A DNA stretch of 64,000 bases from Strongylocentrotus purpuratus (GCF_000002235.5 NW_022145599.1:4796905-4860904); one strand, 5' to 3'. Shown: positions 32,978-45,170, counted from the stretch's first letter. Program-made: numbers and translations. Notes: generated from the letters alone by a model not told the origin.

Positions 32978-33694
32978 GCCACATACCCTCACATTTTAGG
33001 GAAAACCTGGCAGGGATGGGAGCCATGGGTCTAGGTCTATTAGTCAGTCATCACCGGAACATCAGATGGACTTCATAAGAGCAAGTAAGCGTTGTGTCCG
33101 TCTAAAGGACTAAGTGTTGAGGATCAAGCCACTGCCCCTCATATTCTAGGGAAAATTCGGCAGGGATGGGAACCATGGGTCTAGGTCTATTGGTAAGTCT
33201 TCACTATGAGGATCACATTAAGGATCAAGTCGCTTGTCTGATTGATCGAGCAACATACTGACCCTCGTATTCTAGGGAAAACTTGGTCGGAACAATGGGT
33301 CTAGGTCTATTAGTCAGTCTGATACATCAGATGGACTTCATCAAGTCATGTTATGATATCATTGTAGGAAGTAATGGTACAGCATAAATAGTAGAACCAC
33401 AAGGTACCGCTTCACTAGCTTTAATTCTTTTTGGTTATTAATATTATCTTTAAAATGCATGGTGGGACTTCTCCACGTTTAAAGGATCTGTAGATATGTG
33501 GGCCAACTATGTGGGCTACCTCCGAAGTGGCTTATTGAACAATAAGGTTAAGAATGATCAACATTCCTCTTGAGTGGTTTTTATTCCCTTTCTGTGCACT
33601 TTTTTTAATACCAAGTGATTAATTATGTGCATCAATGAATATGGTCAACCTATAAAAGCTATACATCTCATTTCAAAAGGGTAGTCTGTATAAT

Positions 33695-33935
33695 GAAGCT
33701 TCTGCTGAACTTTGGAACAAACTACTTTTAAATGTCGAAAACTGTCAGACTGTTAACCGATACAAAACTTGTCCTAAGACACATTTATTCAAAATTGCTT
33801 TTGATGATTAACTTACTCTGTTCACATTGATGTATATTTTATATGAATTGTAATTTGTAGGTTAATTTGTTTGTTTGTTTTTTAGTTTTTTTTAAATATG
33901 TAATTGTTTATCATTTTATTTAGTTTGTTATAGCT
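33695..33935 (+). mobile_element. LINE RT C-terminal scrap inside the duplicated 3'UTR
   Basis: SAELWNKLLLNVENCQTVNR followed by YKTCPKTHLFKIAFDD and a stop is the standard C-terminus of CR1-like RT proteins. The flanking sequence matches PRKDC 16.92 kb without this insert, so it arrived after the duplication. Repeat debris, including a GA run (34285-34330) and a SINE tail (34345-34420), follows to about 34425. Confidence 0.7.
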
Positions 33936-34701
33936 CAGTTCAGTTCAGTTCAGTTTATTGAATTCCATCTTTAAAAACATTTTTACAAAGTAAAAACATA
34001 CAATTTCATGTACAATATAATACATAAATTGGGATAGTATATACATGTGAAATGAATTAATACAAAACAGAATAAGGCACAGCTATAAAAAAAATTAAAA
34101 AAACCAAGAAAAGGTTTTGTCTGGACAGCTTCCTATCAAATTAGATATAATAAACATAGTAAGAAAACAAGTAGCAAGTAAAGTTTCGGATAGTATCATT
34201 CAGAAATTGCATAACAACCGGCACAAACCCAGTACATGATATACAACATGGTTGGATGAAAAAGTCAGAAGATAGCAAAGGGGAAAAAAGAAAGAGCGAG
34301 AGAGAGAGAGAGAGAAAGAGAGAGGGGTAACAAGCTAGATAAATACATTATTTATAGCGCTTAGAGACTTCGGTGGTAAGCGCTTTATAAGCACCGTTTT
34401 TTAAGTATTATTATTATTACTCAGTTTTGTATCTATCCTATATACATGTAATGTGTCTTTAAGATGCGATTTTGCAAATTTGCAAAGATGAAGAGTGTAC
34501 TAATTGTGCCATATCTAAGTAACAAATATAAGAAAGCTGATTTAGTATGTTACTCTGCCTTTTTCTTTAGGAATTTTTCAATGAAGCAGTTTATTGTTAA
34601 CACATTATCTCATTCAATGTACCCAAATCTTGTATGTCTGTAGAATATCAAGCTAAAGCTAAACAATACATGTCTTGCCGTGTATTTTGCTTCTGTGTTA
34701 C

Positions 34702-35215
34702 AGTCCTGTGTAGCAAGAATCATCTTCGTTGTTACTACTGTGACGTTCCTGTACTAAATACATGTTGTAACTTTTGTGATATTAATTTTCACAATAAATA
34801 ATAGACTACAAGAGAAATACATTTTGTAAATATGTTTTCATTTCATTTCTTAAATCTACAAAAGAAGTATGATTCATACAGTCCTGTGTAGCAAGAATCA
34901 TTTTCGTTGTTACTACTGTGACGTTCCTGTACTAAATACATGTTGTACTTTTGTGATATTAATTTTCACAATAAATAATAGACTACAAGAGAAATACATT
35001 TTGTAAATATGTTTTCATTTCATTTCTTAAATGTACAAAAGAAGCATGATTCATACAGTCCTGTGTAGCAAGAAGCATTTTCGTTGTTACTACTGTGACT
35101 TTCATTATACATGTAGTACTTTTATAATATCACTTTCCACAGCAAATTATAGACTACAAGGGAAATACAATTTGTGAATATGTTTTCATTTAATTTCCTA
35201 AATGTAGTCATATGA
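34702..35215 (+). repeat. Tandem triplication of the 3'UTR end with AATAAA signals
   Basis: CAGTCCTGTGTAGCAAGAA begins units at about 34702, 34880 and 35058. The first two carry TTTTCACAATAAATAATAGA and the third a mutated TTTCCACAGCAAATTATAG. The PRKDC original (about 17356-17560) is single-copy. Confidence 0.9.
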
Positions 35216-36029
35216 TGGAAGTTAAAGAAGGACATTCACAACAGTTTTTCCTGAACTAGAATCTAGTCGTTCTTTTTCAAGTTCGTCAAATCCTCCAGTA
35301 CAGTATATTAGGGATACACAATCATTCCAAAATCAATACGAGATGAATTTCTATGATTTCTGTGTTTACGCGACAGATAGTATCAACATGCAAATCTTTT
35401 CTCTTCATAACCAATAATTGCAACTGCAGATGAAGGTGAACACTAATCAATTATATATGTCTTCGACTTTTATTTGTATTCATGCAAAATTTTAATCGAT
35501 GTAATTAAAACTAAAACCTGAACTTGAGTCTTCAAATGTAAAATGAATTATTTCCCATGACAAATATTTCAATTGAATACCATTATGAAAGAAAATTGAG
35601 AGAGAAAGTGTCATTAAACTTTATATTTATCCAAAATCATGTCCATCCTCTGTTACGACAATTGATCAAACTGTCCAATCATCAGGCAAACTATAATCTT
35701 TGATTTCATTTTCTTGATGAATAGGAATTTATCTTGGCCTTGACCTTCCTTCATAGTAGAATTTGCTATCTAGCAAATAAACCACGTGTCAAGAGAAAAT
35801 ATTTGACACAAGATATATATCGTTCCCCTGTATACTACAGATTAAGTGAGCCATCATTTATGCGTCTTTCAACAATTTTTAGTTGAAAGTCTATAAATAT
35901 ATCGATATTTGGAAACGTTTCGCAACGAAAATATGCGGAGAATTTGATTTTCTATAAGAGGCAATGCATGTACATGTATCATAAATATTGTTTGCCTAGA
36001 GCTAAAGGGGTGCTAATGATGAAGGAAAT

Positions 36030-37360
36030 ACATGTTTCATTTCATTTCATTTCATTTATTTTCATATTTCTCATGTTACATATACATTTCAAATAAAGTA
36101 CAAAATTGTTATTTTCAATAATACATAATAAATAACAAAGATAAGTGGTCAATATGAAGTACTGATTTAACTAAGAGAAATATGATGGGACCTACATGAC
36201 AGCAAGCTTGTACAGCTGTGAAGTTTTTGTGGTAATAAATGGAGAACGGATATAATAGTGACCAGTCTAAATGAATCAAAAAATATAAAGGAAATAATAA
36301 TAAACTTGCGGTGGTGCTGTTTATATTATCCCTTCCTTTCTTACAGTGTAGATAAAAGTACACTTACTTAAATTATCATACAATGGGTGCTTAGCGGGTA
36401 AACGAACATTACAGATAATAATAAAATGAATACATTTGTATATTACATACATAAATAGAATAACGAAGCGAACAAGCACACTGTGTCAGCCTTCGCACTC
36501 TCGGATATAGAAGTAAAGATGTTTTATTGTTGTTGTTGGTTTTTTTTTAAATACGTATTTCCGAAAGCACGACAGCCAAACCCAACGCGCTTGCACGCAA
36601 AGGACATACATTGACATCAAGATTGCTTTGAAAAGCAGTTCCTTCAGTTTACGTTCAAAAATATATAAGGAAGGACTTTTAATTAACTTTAACGAGAGCG
36701 TTCCAGTAACTGGGTCCTGTAAACATAATCCTTTTTTATAATAATAATAATAATAATAGCCTAATAGTATAACGTGTGGGATAATCATGTAGGGATTTAT
36801 TTTTCCGGAACATTTGTAAAAATATTTCAGGTAGGTCATTAGTAGATAAATTGTACATGAATATAACAACATTGCAATAGAATAAGTCTGATAGTTTTAG
36901 GATTCTGTTTTCATGGAACAGGTTGTTGGTGTGAAAAGGGTATCCTACATGAAGATCCTAAGTATCCTAAAGGTATCCTACATGTGCGTGTAGCTAAACA
37001 CTCTTTCAATAACAAAGTCTATTAACAGACTAAGACATTTTGATAGTTGCCTCTTGATCAGTGATGTCATCAAAACCGACCTCTCGTTCCTGCTTTTAGA
37101 TATCACAAATTCTCGGTTGCAATCCCGATTGCGATTTAAGCCTTTTTGAAAAAAAATTCCCCACGTCACCCCTATCACTGTCCGAGCTCACTCAGGGAAT
37201 GTCCAACATCTATTTCATGCATCTTTTACATTCAATTGTACATGTTTGCCCATTGTTGCATTTTGTATCAATATTGTATTTGACTTGCACTATAAAAAAA
37301 AAAAACAGAGTACAAATACGACAAATCAGTCTGTGAACGTGACTGCCAGTCAAGTGATTT
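36030..37360. other. No gene; AT-rich, LINE-3'-end-like debris
   Basis: It starts with (ATTTC)n (36036-36060), which looks like a LINE tail on the minus strand. A 128-codon minus frame at 36486-36872 contains poly-Tyr from a microsatellite and is not supported as a gene. Confidence 0.45.
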
Positions 37361-37935
37361 AATTTGATTTTGTTTTAGTTTATTTAACAACAGCAATAAA
37401 GTAATACATTTCATACAATGTGATCATATCACATATACAAGAAAAGAAACTAATGTTTTGTAAAAGGGGGCCAGATAATAGCACATTTGCTAGTCGAGCA
37501 TATAACCCCTTAAACAGCTAAAGTATGTTGGTACAAATCAGTTTAGAAAACGTAACAAAACGAAATCGATACTTAACAACTAAGAACACTTAACAATGTC
37601 TTACAATATACAAACTAATAATAAAAAATAAATTTATTTGTACATATGCAGACTATTTAATTTGATATTGCATTCATGATTTGTTCAGCAAGTGCCTTGT
37701 AACAGAATTCCGAAATCTATTTCTAGTTCTTGTTAATCTGACATAAATAGGTAATCTATTCCCAAATTCACTGCCCACAAAAGACAATGAAAAATGACCT
37801 TGTGTCGTTCTCAATTTTAGAAGACGTAATTGTCCACCTTATTTTTGTCTTGTGGAATAGCTATGCTCTTTAATGTCAGTATGAGGCAAATTGTCATTGA
37901 CTAGATCAAACATGAAAGTAGAAATTGATAAATCT
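37360..37935 (-). mobile_element. LINE 3' fragment (RT C-terminus and 3'UTR)
   Basis: Minus-strand translation across small frameshifts gives HTDIKEHSYSTRQK, then TTQGHFSLSFVGSEFGNRLP and IYVRLTRTRNRFRNSVTRHL, the C-terminal block found in many LINE RTs (a WNxLP-type motif with a basic helix). AT-rich 3'UTR follows to about 37360. Confidence 0.55.
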
Positions 37936-38399
37936 TGTAAATTATACACAGTTAGGATTCGCAATCTTGTAAATGATGGAGCAGTAGGAGTTTTCTATTC
38001 ACTAAATATTATATCACCAACTGCCATTTCTGTGAATACAATATGCTTCTTATGCTAGTCATATTAGTGCTTCCACACACCTCGTAAGAAATGTGTGCTT
38101 GTATAAATGCTTTATATAACAATATCAGAGTATGGCTAGGGACAGAATGTATTATTCCAAGACAAATTTTGTATCAATGTGAACCCCCAACAAAAGTTGC
38201 AACATCAACCTCTTTAATTTCCTCGCCGGCGATATTCAGTTTACCATTCATACCTATTTTTTGCCTCCACTACTTATGAAATTACTTTTCGAACCTTGCC
38301 ACTTTCTAATGACAAGTTAAATATATACGCTAATGTGTGTGAAATATAAGAGCACTTTCTTTATTCAATTGCACTGATGACATGTTTTGATAGACCTTG

Positions 38400-38960
38400 A
38401 TTGAAACTATTACAACCCCGACCTCTACTTCCGCTCATGCAACCTCTAGTTCCGCTCTTATTATTTGTGCTTCTGATACCTCTGGACGGCCATGCATTAT
38501 GGCTCAAGGCATGGGCACACAGAAAAAAATGTATGTTGGGAACCGGGGTAAAATGCAATAAATTATTGAAAATGTAATGCATTTTCTGTGTTTTTTTTAA
38601 ATTTATTGAAACCGCCCCCTACCCTAGCCCCCGCTGCGTACAGTCATGGATCAGTGACAAAGCAATGGCCTCGTAACTGTGAGGCCCCAGGATCAAAACC
38701 GTGTCGATGTGCTATATTAGTGCCCTTTTGTGGGGCATTAAACCTCATTACTGTCATTTATGACTTAAGGGCGTAGGTCCCCTAGTTAATAAGCATAGTA
38801 GCATACACATGCTTTAGCAGTCACGCAAAACAAACATTGGCAAATTATTATTCAATAAAATCTGAGAATGTATACTATTATCTAGATCTATTATTTTTTA
38901 ATTATTTTTAAAATAATTCCATAAATTGGGGTTAAACAAAAATATTTCAACTTTATGAGC
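38400..38960 (+). mobile_element. SINE-like element, copy 1 (inverted relative to copy 2)
   Basis: CAATGGCCTCGTAACTGTGA and the B-box-like GGATCAAAACC suggest a tRNA-derived head. Then come TGACTTAAGGGCGTAGGTCC, CTGAGAATGTATACTATTAT and a poly-A/T rich end with CCATAAATTGGGG. Other copies are at 39114-39670 and 41996-42490. Confidence 0.7.
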
Positions 38961-39113
38961 GACAGTGTATTTGGGATATTATCTTTAAACCCATCATCTT
39001 TACAATGCAATACACATTAATTATAATAAGAAATTAAATGGCAAGAGAATAAAACTAAACCAAATAAACTATTTATTGTGCTCCTTATTTTTGAGGCTGG
39101 TAAAATTGATTTA

Positions 39114-39670
39114 CACTGTTGGAATGGTGGAATAATTATTTTTACCCCAATTTATGGAATAATTTTGACAATGATTTATTCCTAATAGAGCTAGATAATA
39201 GTATACATTCTCAGATGGTATTGAATTATAAGTTTCGAGTGTTTGTTTTGCGTGACTGCTAAAGCATTGTTTGCTACAATGCTAATCAACTAGGGGACCT
39301 ACACCCTTAAGTCATAACTGATAGTAAAGATGATTAATGCCTCACAAAAGGGAATTAATATTGCTGATCGACACAGTTTTTAATCCTGGGGCCTCACAGT
39401 AACGAGGCCATTGCTTAGCCACTGAATCATGACTGTACGCAGCAGGGGCTAGGGTCCGTCACCACCCCCACAAATACAAAAAACAAAGAAAATGCAATAA
39501 ATTATCAATAAATCATTGAATTTTGCCCCGATCCCCAACAGAAAAAAAAAATCCTCTGTGTGGCCATGCCTTGAACCATAATGCATGGCCCTACAGAGGA
39601 ATTTTTCCTGTTGAGGACCAGGGGAAAAAAGCAATGAATTATTGATAATTTATTGCACTTTCTTTTTTGA
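39114..39670 (-). mobile_element. SINE-like element, copy 2
   Basis: This is the same family as copy 1 in opposite orientation, only ~150 bp away, so the two can pair as a long hairpin. It contains CAAATACAAAAAACAAAGAA and a short hairpin GGCCATGCCTTGAACCATAA / ATGCATGGCC at about 39563-39590, then a poly-G run at 39673. Confidence 0.75.
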
Positions 39671-39902
39671 GTGGGGGGGGGGGGGGTATTTACTATGTAC
39701 AGAATGTAATATAGGTTAAAATAGAAATATCAAGAGACTTTACGCATTCATATCACTCATTAGAAATGATTTTAGAATAATTTTAGACGATTTGATAAAA
39801 TTAAATTGATTGGCAACATAATAAGAATTCAATTAATGATATATTGTCAATTTAAATGAAACCCATCATTCTGTTCCATTTATTTTCGAGTTTTCATTGT
39901 TT

Positions 39903-40640
39903 AGGATATTATATGAGGGTAAAGTGCAAGGTGTCAGATTTAATGGTGTAAGACATTATTTTGCTGTTATGTCGTTCGATAGTTTTAAAAGCCTTTTGGT
40001 CATTTTTGTTCGGATAAGCCCTTTGATAAGCCGGTTTGAGTCTCAACTTAAATTTAAAAAACAGTAAGACCTAGACAAGAATTTTCGGCATATGACATAT
40101 TATATGAGAGTAAAGAACAATGTTCAGGTTCTAAATGGTGTAAGACATTATTTCGCTGTTATATGTCATATGATAGCTTTAAAAGCCTTCGATTTTAAAA
40201 TAAATTTTAATTTGGCCATTTTTGTGCGGAAAAGCCCTCCGATATGACGTTTGAGCGTCTACTTCATCCTAAAACAGTAAGACCCAGAAAAAAAACTTTC
40301 GGCGTGTGTTTCATATGAAAATAAAGAGCGGGTTTTTAGCTTTAAAATAGTGTAAGAATGTGTATAGCTGTAATAGCATACGATATTTGTAGAAGCCTTC
40401 GAATTTAAAAATGCATTTTGGCCATTTTTCGCATGAATTGTGCGAATAAGCCCTCCAATATGCCGGTTTGAGCCTCAACTTCATTAGAACAGTTAGACCT
40501 AAGCAAAAACTTCTGGCATGTGACATAATTTATAAAACAGTAAAAAATAAAAATCAGGTTTCAAGCTTTCAAATGATAGAAAATATTATTTAGCTGTAAT
40601 ATCATACGATAGCTTCTAAAGATATTCAAATCTAGTCTCT
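39903..40640 (+). repeat. Tandem repeat, four units of ~190-225 bp
   Basis: GTGTAAGACATTATTT begins units near 39946 and 40138, with diverged ones near 40349 and 40574. Each has GCTGTWATRTCRTWCGATAG, TTTGGCCATTTTTG, AAGCCCTYCRATA, GGTTTGAG and ACAGTAAGACC. Non-coding. Confidence 0.85.
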
Positions 40641-41935
40641 TACTCCTCATGTCATTAGCGAGTTTTCGCTCAGCAACATACAGACCTTCACGGACGCAGA
40701 GCACTCAGGTTTACGGCCGTCGCACACAGACCGCCCTTGATACAATACGTGGTTTCACTTTTCGGTGAATGCGTACGTATCTCTACGGAGGTATTGCATT
40801 TGCGATGCCATTGGCAATTTTCGTAATGTAACCAAATTTAATGCATACGTCTTTGTGAAGTGCCTCGATACAAAATATTTCTTTCACCTGATAAGGATAA
40901 TATTATTTCAATAGACAGAATCCAAACTGCATACATTAGTTGTTGCCAGTTCGACAAACATTAGGTTATTTCGCAAGCTCATTGCGGACAGAGAATCTGC
41001 GGTTCGTGTGCAAAATCGAGAAGCTACTATAGTAACAGCAGGGTGATCGCTGAGGTACTGAAATCCAGAACGGGTTTTGGCCAAATCTACGGGCGTTCTC
41101 AATGACGCCCCAAGTGAATAAACTGCCAATCAGCGAGCTTGTACCAAAGATGGTTATGAGAATTTCGTCGTCTAATAACAAAGGATGACGAATTTTAACG
41201 GGCGGATCTAGCTTCTTTTCTATGGCGTGGACGGGGGGGGGGGGGGGGGGGGGGAATCGCGCCGACCAATATTTCGCTTAGTGGGGGGTAGGGAGCACTA
41301 ACATTTGTTTTCAATTTGAAAAAAAGTGCCAACCAATATTTCGGGGGGGGGGGGGGTAGAAAGCACCTTGGCCAGCCCAAGGGGGGATTTTATGGGGGCA
41401 ACTGCTCCCCAAGCCGCCATCAGTACGCTAGTGCGAGGGTCGAGGGAGCAAAGTGAACGAGAGGGGCGAAGGTTGCGGCACTGACTACCCCTTCACAGGT
41501 TTTTGAAGTTTTGTTGTATTAAAAAATTACTTTCCTTAGTAAAACTATAGTATAAAACCACCTCCCTGATAAAACCAAGCAATATACCTTTTTTTACACT
41601 TCACTTATACTTTGATGGTAATTAGTGTAGTCCGAAGGGTTGTTAAAGCTTATCTGTACTAGTTTAAGGAGGAAAAAAACCGCCCTGCGAGGTCACTGGA
41701 CAGGTGGTTATCTCATCAACTCAGCTCTCAATTAACATTAAATAAAGAGGATCATGGGGACCAATGGTCACCGATAAGCCATTGTTTGTCTATATAGAGG
41801 GAGCAAGTAGTTACAAGTAGGACAGTGTGGCTTTAACATCAGTTTAGTAGGTAAATTGTAGTATCAAAAGGGACCTTGGGCATGGATGGGATTTCTATTC
41901 ACAAAAAGAAGAAAAAGCACAAATATCCATTCTCC
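40640..41935. other. No gene; unique sequence and poly-G-rich repeat ends
   Basis: Two overlapping minus-strand frames near 40908-41181 are shadows without recognisable content. Poly-G runs at 41233-41254 and 41343-41355 flank AGTGGGGGGTAGGGAGCAC, the same words seen in the MITE at 30.4 kb. Confidence 0.45.
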
Positions 41936-42994
41936 TGCGTTGGCATAAGGAAAGAAGCTCTTGACATTTACAATACGTTCCAATTTGAGGAAGATACACT
42001 GTTGGTCATAAAGATGGAATAATTATTTAAACCCCAATTTATGGAATGAATTTGACAATGATTTATTCCTAATAAATCTAAATAATAGTATACATTCTCA
42101 GATTTTATTGAATGATAATTTGTGAGTGCTTATTTTGCGTTACTGCTAAATAATGTGTATGCTACTATGCTAATCAACTAGGGGACCTACGTCCTTAAGT
42201 CACAACTGACAGTAATGAGGATTAATGCCTCATAAAAGGGCACTAGTATAGCACATCTACACGGTTTTGATCCTGGGGGCTCACAGTGCCGAGGCAATTG
42301 CTTAGCCACTGAACTATAATTGTATGCAGCGGGGGATAGGGTACGTCGCCCGGTCGCCGCCCCCACAATTACACAAAAACAAAGAAAATGCAATAAATTA
42401 TCAGTAATTCATTGCATTTTTCCCCCGGTCCCCAACAGGAAAAATTCATCTGAAGGGCCATGCATTATGGTTCAAGGCATGCACAGGAGATGGGTTGAAA
42501 TTAGAAAAAGTGCTAAAGAAATTTGAGAACTATTGCATGCCAAAACGTAATGTAACATTTGAGAGACACACATTTTTCACAAGGTCACAACACGAAAATG
42601 AGACAACAGATTAGTATGCAACTGAATTGCGCAATAGAGCTAAGTCTTGTGATTTTGGGACTTAAAGAATAGCCTCGTTCGTGATAGAATTATCTGTGGA
42701 ATTGTGAACTCCATGGTCAGGGAACGTCTATTGAGGCAAGATGATTTGACGCTAGATAAGACTTTACAGTTGTGTCGTTCTGCTGAAACTACTCGAGCTC
42801 AGGCAAAAGAGCTGATTTCAACGGATGGGGTCTCGGTTGATGCTCTTGGGAGTAAGAGAAAGTTGTTTCACAGTAAACAAAGACAAAATCCAAGGCAAAG
42901 TCTAGGTCAACAACAAAATCAAAGGCCATATCGAAGTCAAAATCAGACACAAGGTCAGAAATCTAAAAAAAATTGCGGTCGTTGTGGAATATGA
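41935..42994 (+). pseudogene. Gypsy-type retrotransposon gag fragment, split by a SINE-like element
   Basis: The 5' piece reads RKEALDIYNTFQFEED (41950-41993). After the inserted repeat, 42495 on reads KLEKVLKKFENYCMPKRN and TFERHTFFTRSQHENETTD, then NSMVRERLLRQDDLTLDK and LQLCRSAETTRAQAKEL. A basic Gln-rich tail and the start of a zinc knuckle (KKNCGRCG) end it. This is a recognisable capsid-to-nucleocapsid stretch of Gypsy gag. No protease or RT follows. The frame is broken by stops, so it is a relic. Confidence 0.8.
41996..42490 (-). mobile_element. SINE-like element, copy 3, inside the gag relic
   Basis: CACTGTTGGTCATAAAGATG opens it and it closes near GGTTCAAGGCATGCACAG. The interior matches copy 2 in the same orientation (CCAATTTATGGAATGA, TAGTATACATTCTCAGATTT, GGGGACCTACGTCCTTAAGT). 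The gag frame on both sides fixes its limits within a few bases. Confidence 0.8.
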
Positions 42995-43230
42995 TATGAG
43001 ACTATCTTCCTCATGCAGAAAACTGACTACCGATAAGTGTTGGTCAATTCCTTTCGTTCGAAGTTTGTTTCCACCTTAAATTCTCCATTTAATTCATATA
43101 ATTAAGCAAGTTTAGCAAAATTCTTGACAGAAATCATAACAATCATAATTTGGTAATATTTACCTCTCAACCAGCTCGTGACCTCTAATACGAGTAATTT
43201 GTGGTTTTGAGAAATAGTTTGCCCGACCTT

Positions 43231-43985
43231 TAAAGGGCAAGTTCACTCCAAAATTAACTTAATTTCAATAGAAGCAGAAAAATCAGACAAACCAATCAAA
43301 AAAAGTTTGAGCAATATCGGATTACTAATAAGAAAGTTATGTGTTTTTATTGACATGAAAAACTTTGAAGATCAGAAGACAAATTAGCAACTCACTCATG
43401 AGTCTATGACGTCATTGCCTCACTATCCACTTATTGTTTTCCTTATAATAATAATTTGGAATTTTCCTCCTAAAATTTCCTTACTCCATCAATCCAAGCT
43501 ATATTGATAGTATTATATTCTTGTGTGGATGCACTAATATAGAGTAATTATTTTTCCTGTTTAATCATGAAATCATGAATCATGAATGTAAAATTCAATA
43601 ATTGTGACTATAAAATATTCAGAAAATAATATCAATTCTTTAAATTTCATAACATATTTTGTGAAATTTCATTCACGCAATATGATACAAATCATATGAT
43701 CTGGACAAAGGCATAGGAAAACAAGTTTTGGGGGATAAAAGGGAAATGAATGGGATACAAATATTTAAAGCAATCGATAAAGAGTGAGTCAATGACGTTA
43801 CAAACTGATAACCAAATTGGCAATTTGTGTAAAGATTTTCAAGTTCTATAGCTTTTCATACTTTAAAACAAAGTCATAACTTCCAAATAGTTATCCGATT
43901 TTACTCAAATTTTGTTTGCTCTCTTTCTCTTGTTTTTCTGCATCTATTAAAATCAAACTATTTTTTGGAGTGGACTTATATAGCT
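43231..43985. mobile_element. MITE, ~755 bp, long terminal inverted repeats
   Basis: The left end, GGGCAAGTTCACTCCAAAAT, and ~100 bp that follow (AGAAGCAGAAAAATCAGACA, GTTTGAGCAATATCGGAT) recur inverted at the right, which ends TTTTTTGGAGTGGACTTATA. The whole element is roughly palindromic (TGACGTCATTG left, TCAATGACGTTA right). No ORF. Confidence 0.85.
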
Positions 43986-43989
43986 AGCC

Positions 43990-45170
43990 TATATTAGAGG
44001 CATGCACTAACAAATTTCCAAACAACCTTAATTATGGAAGCATGAAGCTTAGTTGATATCTTTTATTTTGTAGGCCTACTTAGTATATCTATTATTAATG
44101 ATTTCGAGTTTTTGGTTTTACTATTTGTTAGAAAGAGGGAATCTAAAAGGTGGTACAACGTGGATGAATACCTAATCCAGTTAGTGGTCGGGTCTTCCGA
44201 ACCACAGCCTTCCACCGAGTCGAAATGAGTTGAAATTAAGATCGTTTCAAGTCGTCTTGCTTTGATATATTACGAAAAATGACCGAAATAAAACTGTCAG
44301 ACTAAAATAAGACTCACGACCCTCGTCATAAGCCCATACAAATTAAAATTGCGCAAAATCCGAGGTGCTAATTATAAGACCAATATTATATATACGAAAT
44401 ATGATCTTGACTTACATATCTAGACTCTGACGCCATGGTGTCAAAGAAGGCCGGGGTGTTCCACTTCGTCGGGGACGTTGTGTGATTTAAAAAAAAACAC
44501 GCAGATAAGTAGTGCGAAAATCAATTGGTGCTCTGAAGCATTCACAATTCTCAGTCATGAGAAGGACTTGCCTTACTGCTGGTCATCAGGGAGGCAGGCA
44601 TACACGTGAATGACGATGTCAAAGAAACAGATTATGTTTTTGAGCAAATCTGTTTCTTCTGATACCAAGCCTGGTTGAACATGAATTTGGTGCAATTTAT
44701 CATGGTTATAAAGTCTGTCACACAACCCTTTGTCAAAGGGAAAGGATGCATTACACCGTATCCTTTGTCTGTGGTGTTTGTGAATACTGCGAATTATTAT
44801 GTTTTTGAGCACATTTTATTCTGATACCAAACCTGGTTAAACACAGCCTTTAGACAAGGCCTCATGGCTGATAGACGCCGAGCGACTAAAAAGAGACTAA
44901 TCGCGAAAATCCGAGTGAACGCCAGAGCGAGTGGCGCCCAGCCAAGTAGCCTTTAGTAATCAGGGGCCTGTTTCATAAAGCTTTTGACTTACGGTTTGGA
45001 TTTCTTATGTTAACCCTTGTTCCCGACTGGAATTCTCTACCGAAATGGTAGCGTCCAATCACTGAACGTATCATCGCGTGACGTCGGCATATATTATCCA
45101 TCACGTTCACAGTAAACTCTACGTAGTACGAACACCTATAACCAGAGGCGGCGAACCCGGGGGGCAGGGG
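43990..45170. other. No gene; ~165-bp tandem duplication inside
   Basis: ATTATGTTTTTGAGCA followed by CTGATACCAARCCTGGTT occurs at about 44631 and 44797. GGGGCCTGTTTCATAAAGC at about 44963 resembles a common transposon terminus, but no partner end was found. Confidence 0.5.

Larger units (their letters stand above)
32945..36026 (+). repeat. Second copy of PRKDC last codons, 3'UTR and flank
   Basis: Homology to 14889-18377 in direct orientation, about 18 kb apart. GGGATGGGAGCCATGGGTCT at 33014 matches the codons around the PRKDC stop, and 33545-33650, 34430-34800 and 35200-36026 match the 3'UTR and flank in order. The copy lacks the counterpart of about 15.3-16.67 kb and the MITE at 17052. 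It has gained a LINE scrap (33695-33935) and extra tandem units. It supplies the 3' end of the immunoglobulin gene. Confidence 0.9.

Noticed and set aside
36486..36872. 128-codon minus-strand frame
   Set aside because: Contains poly-Tyr from an (ATT)n repeat and no domain; probably LINE 3' debris.
40908..41181. Two overlapping minus-strand frames near 41 kb
   Set aside because: They overlap in different frames, lack recognisable motifs and start codon context, and show no splice signals tying them to a gene.
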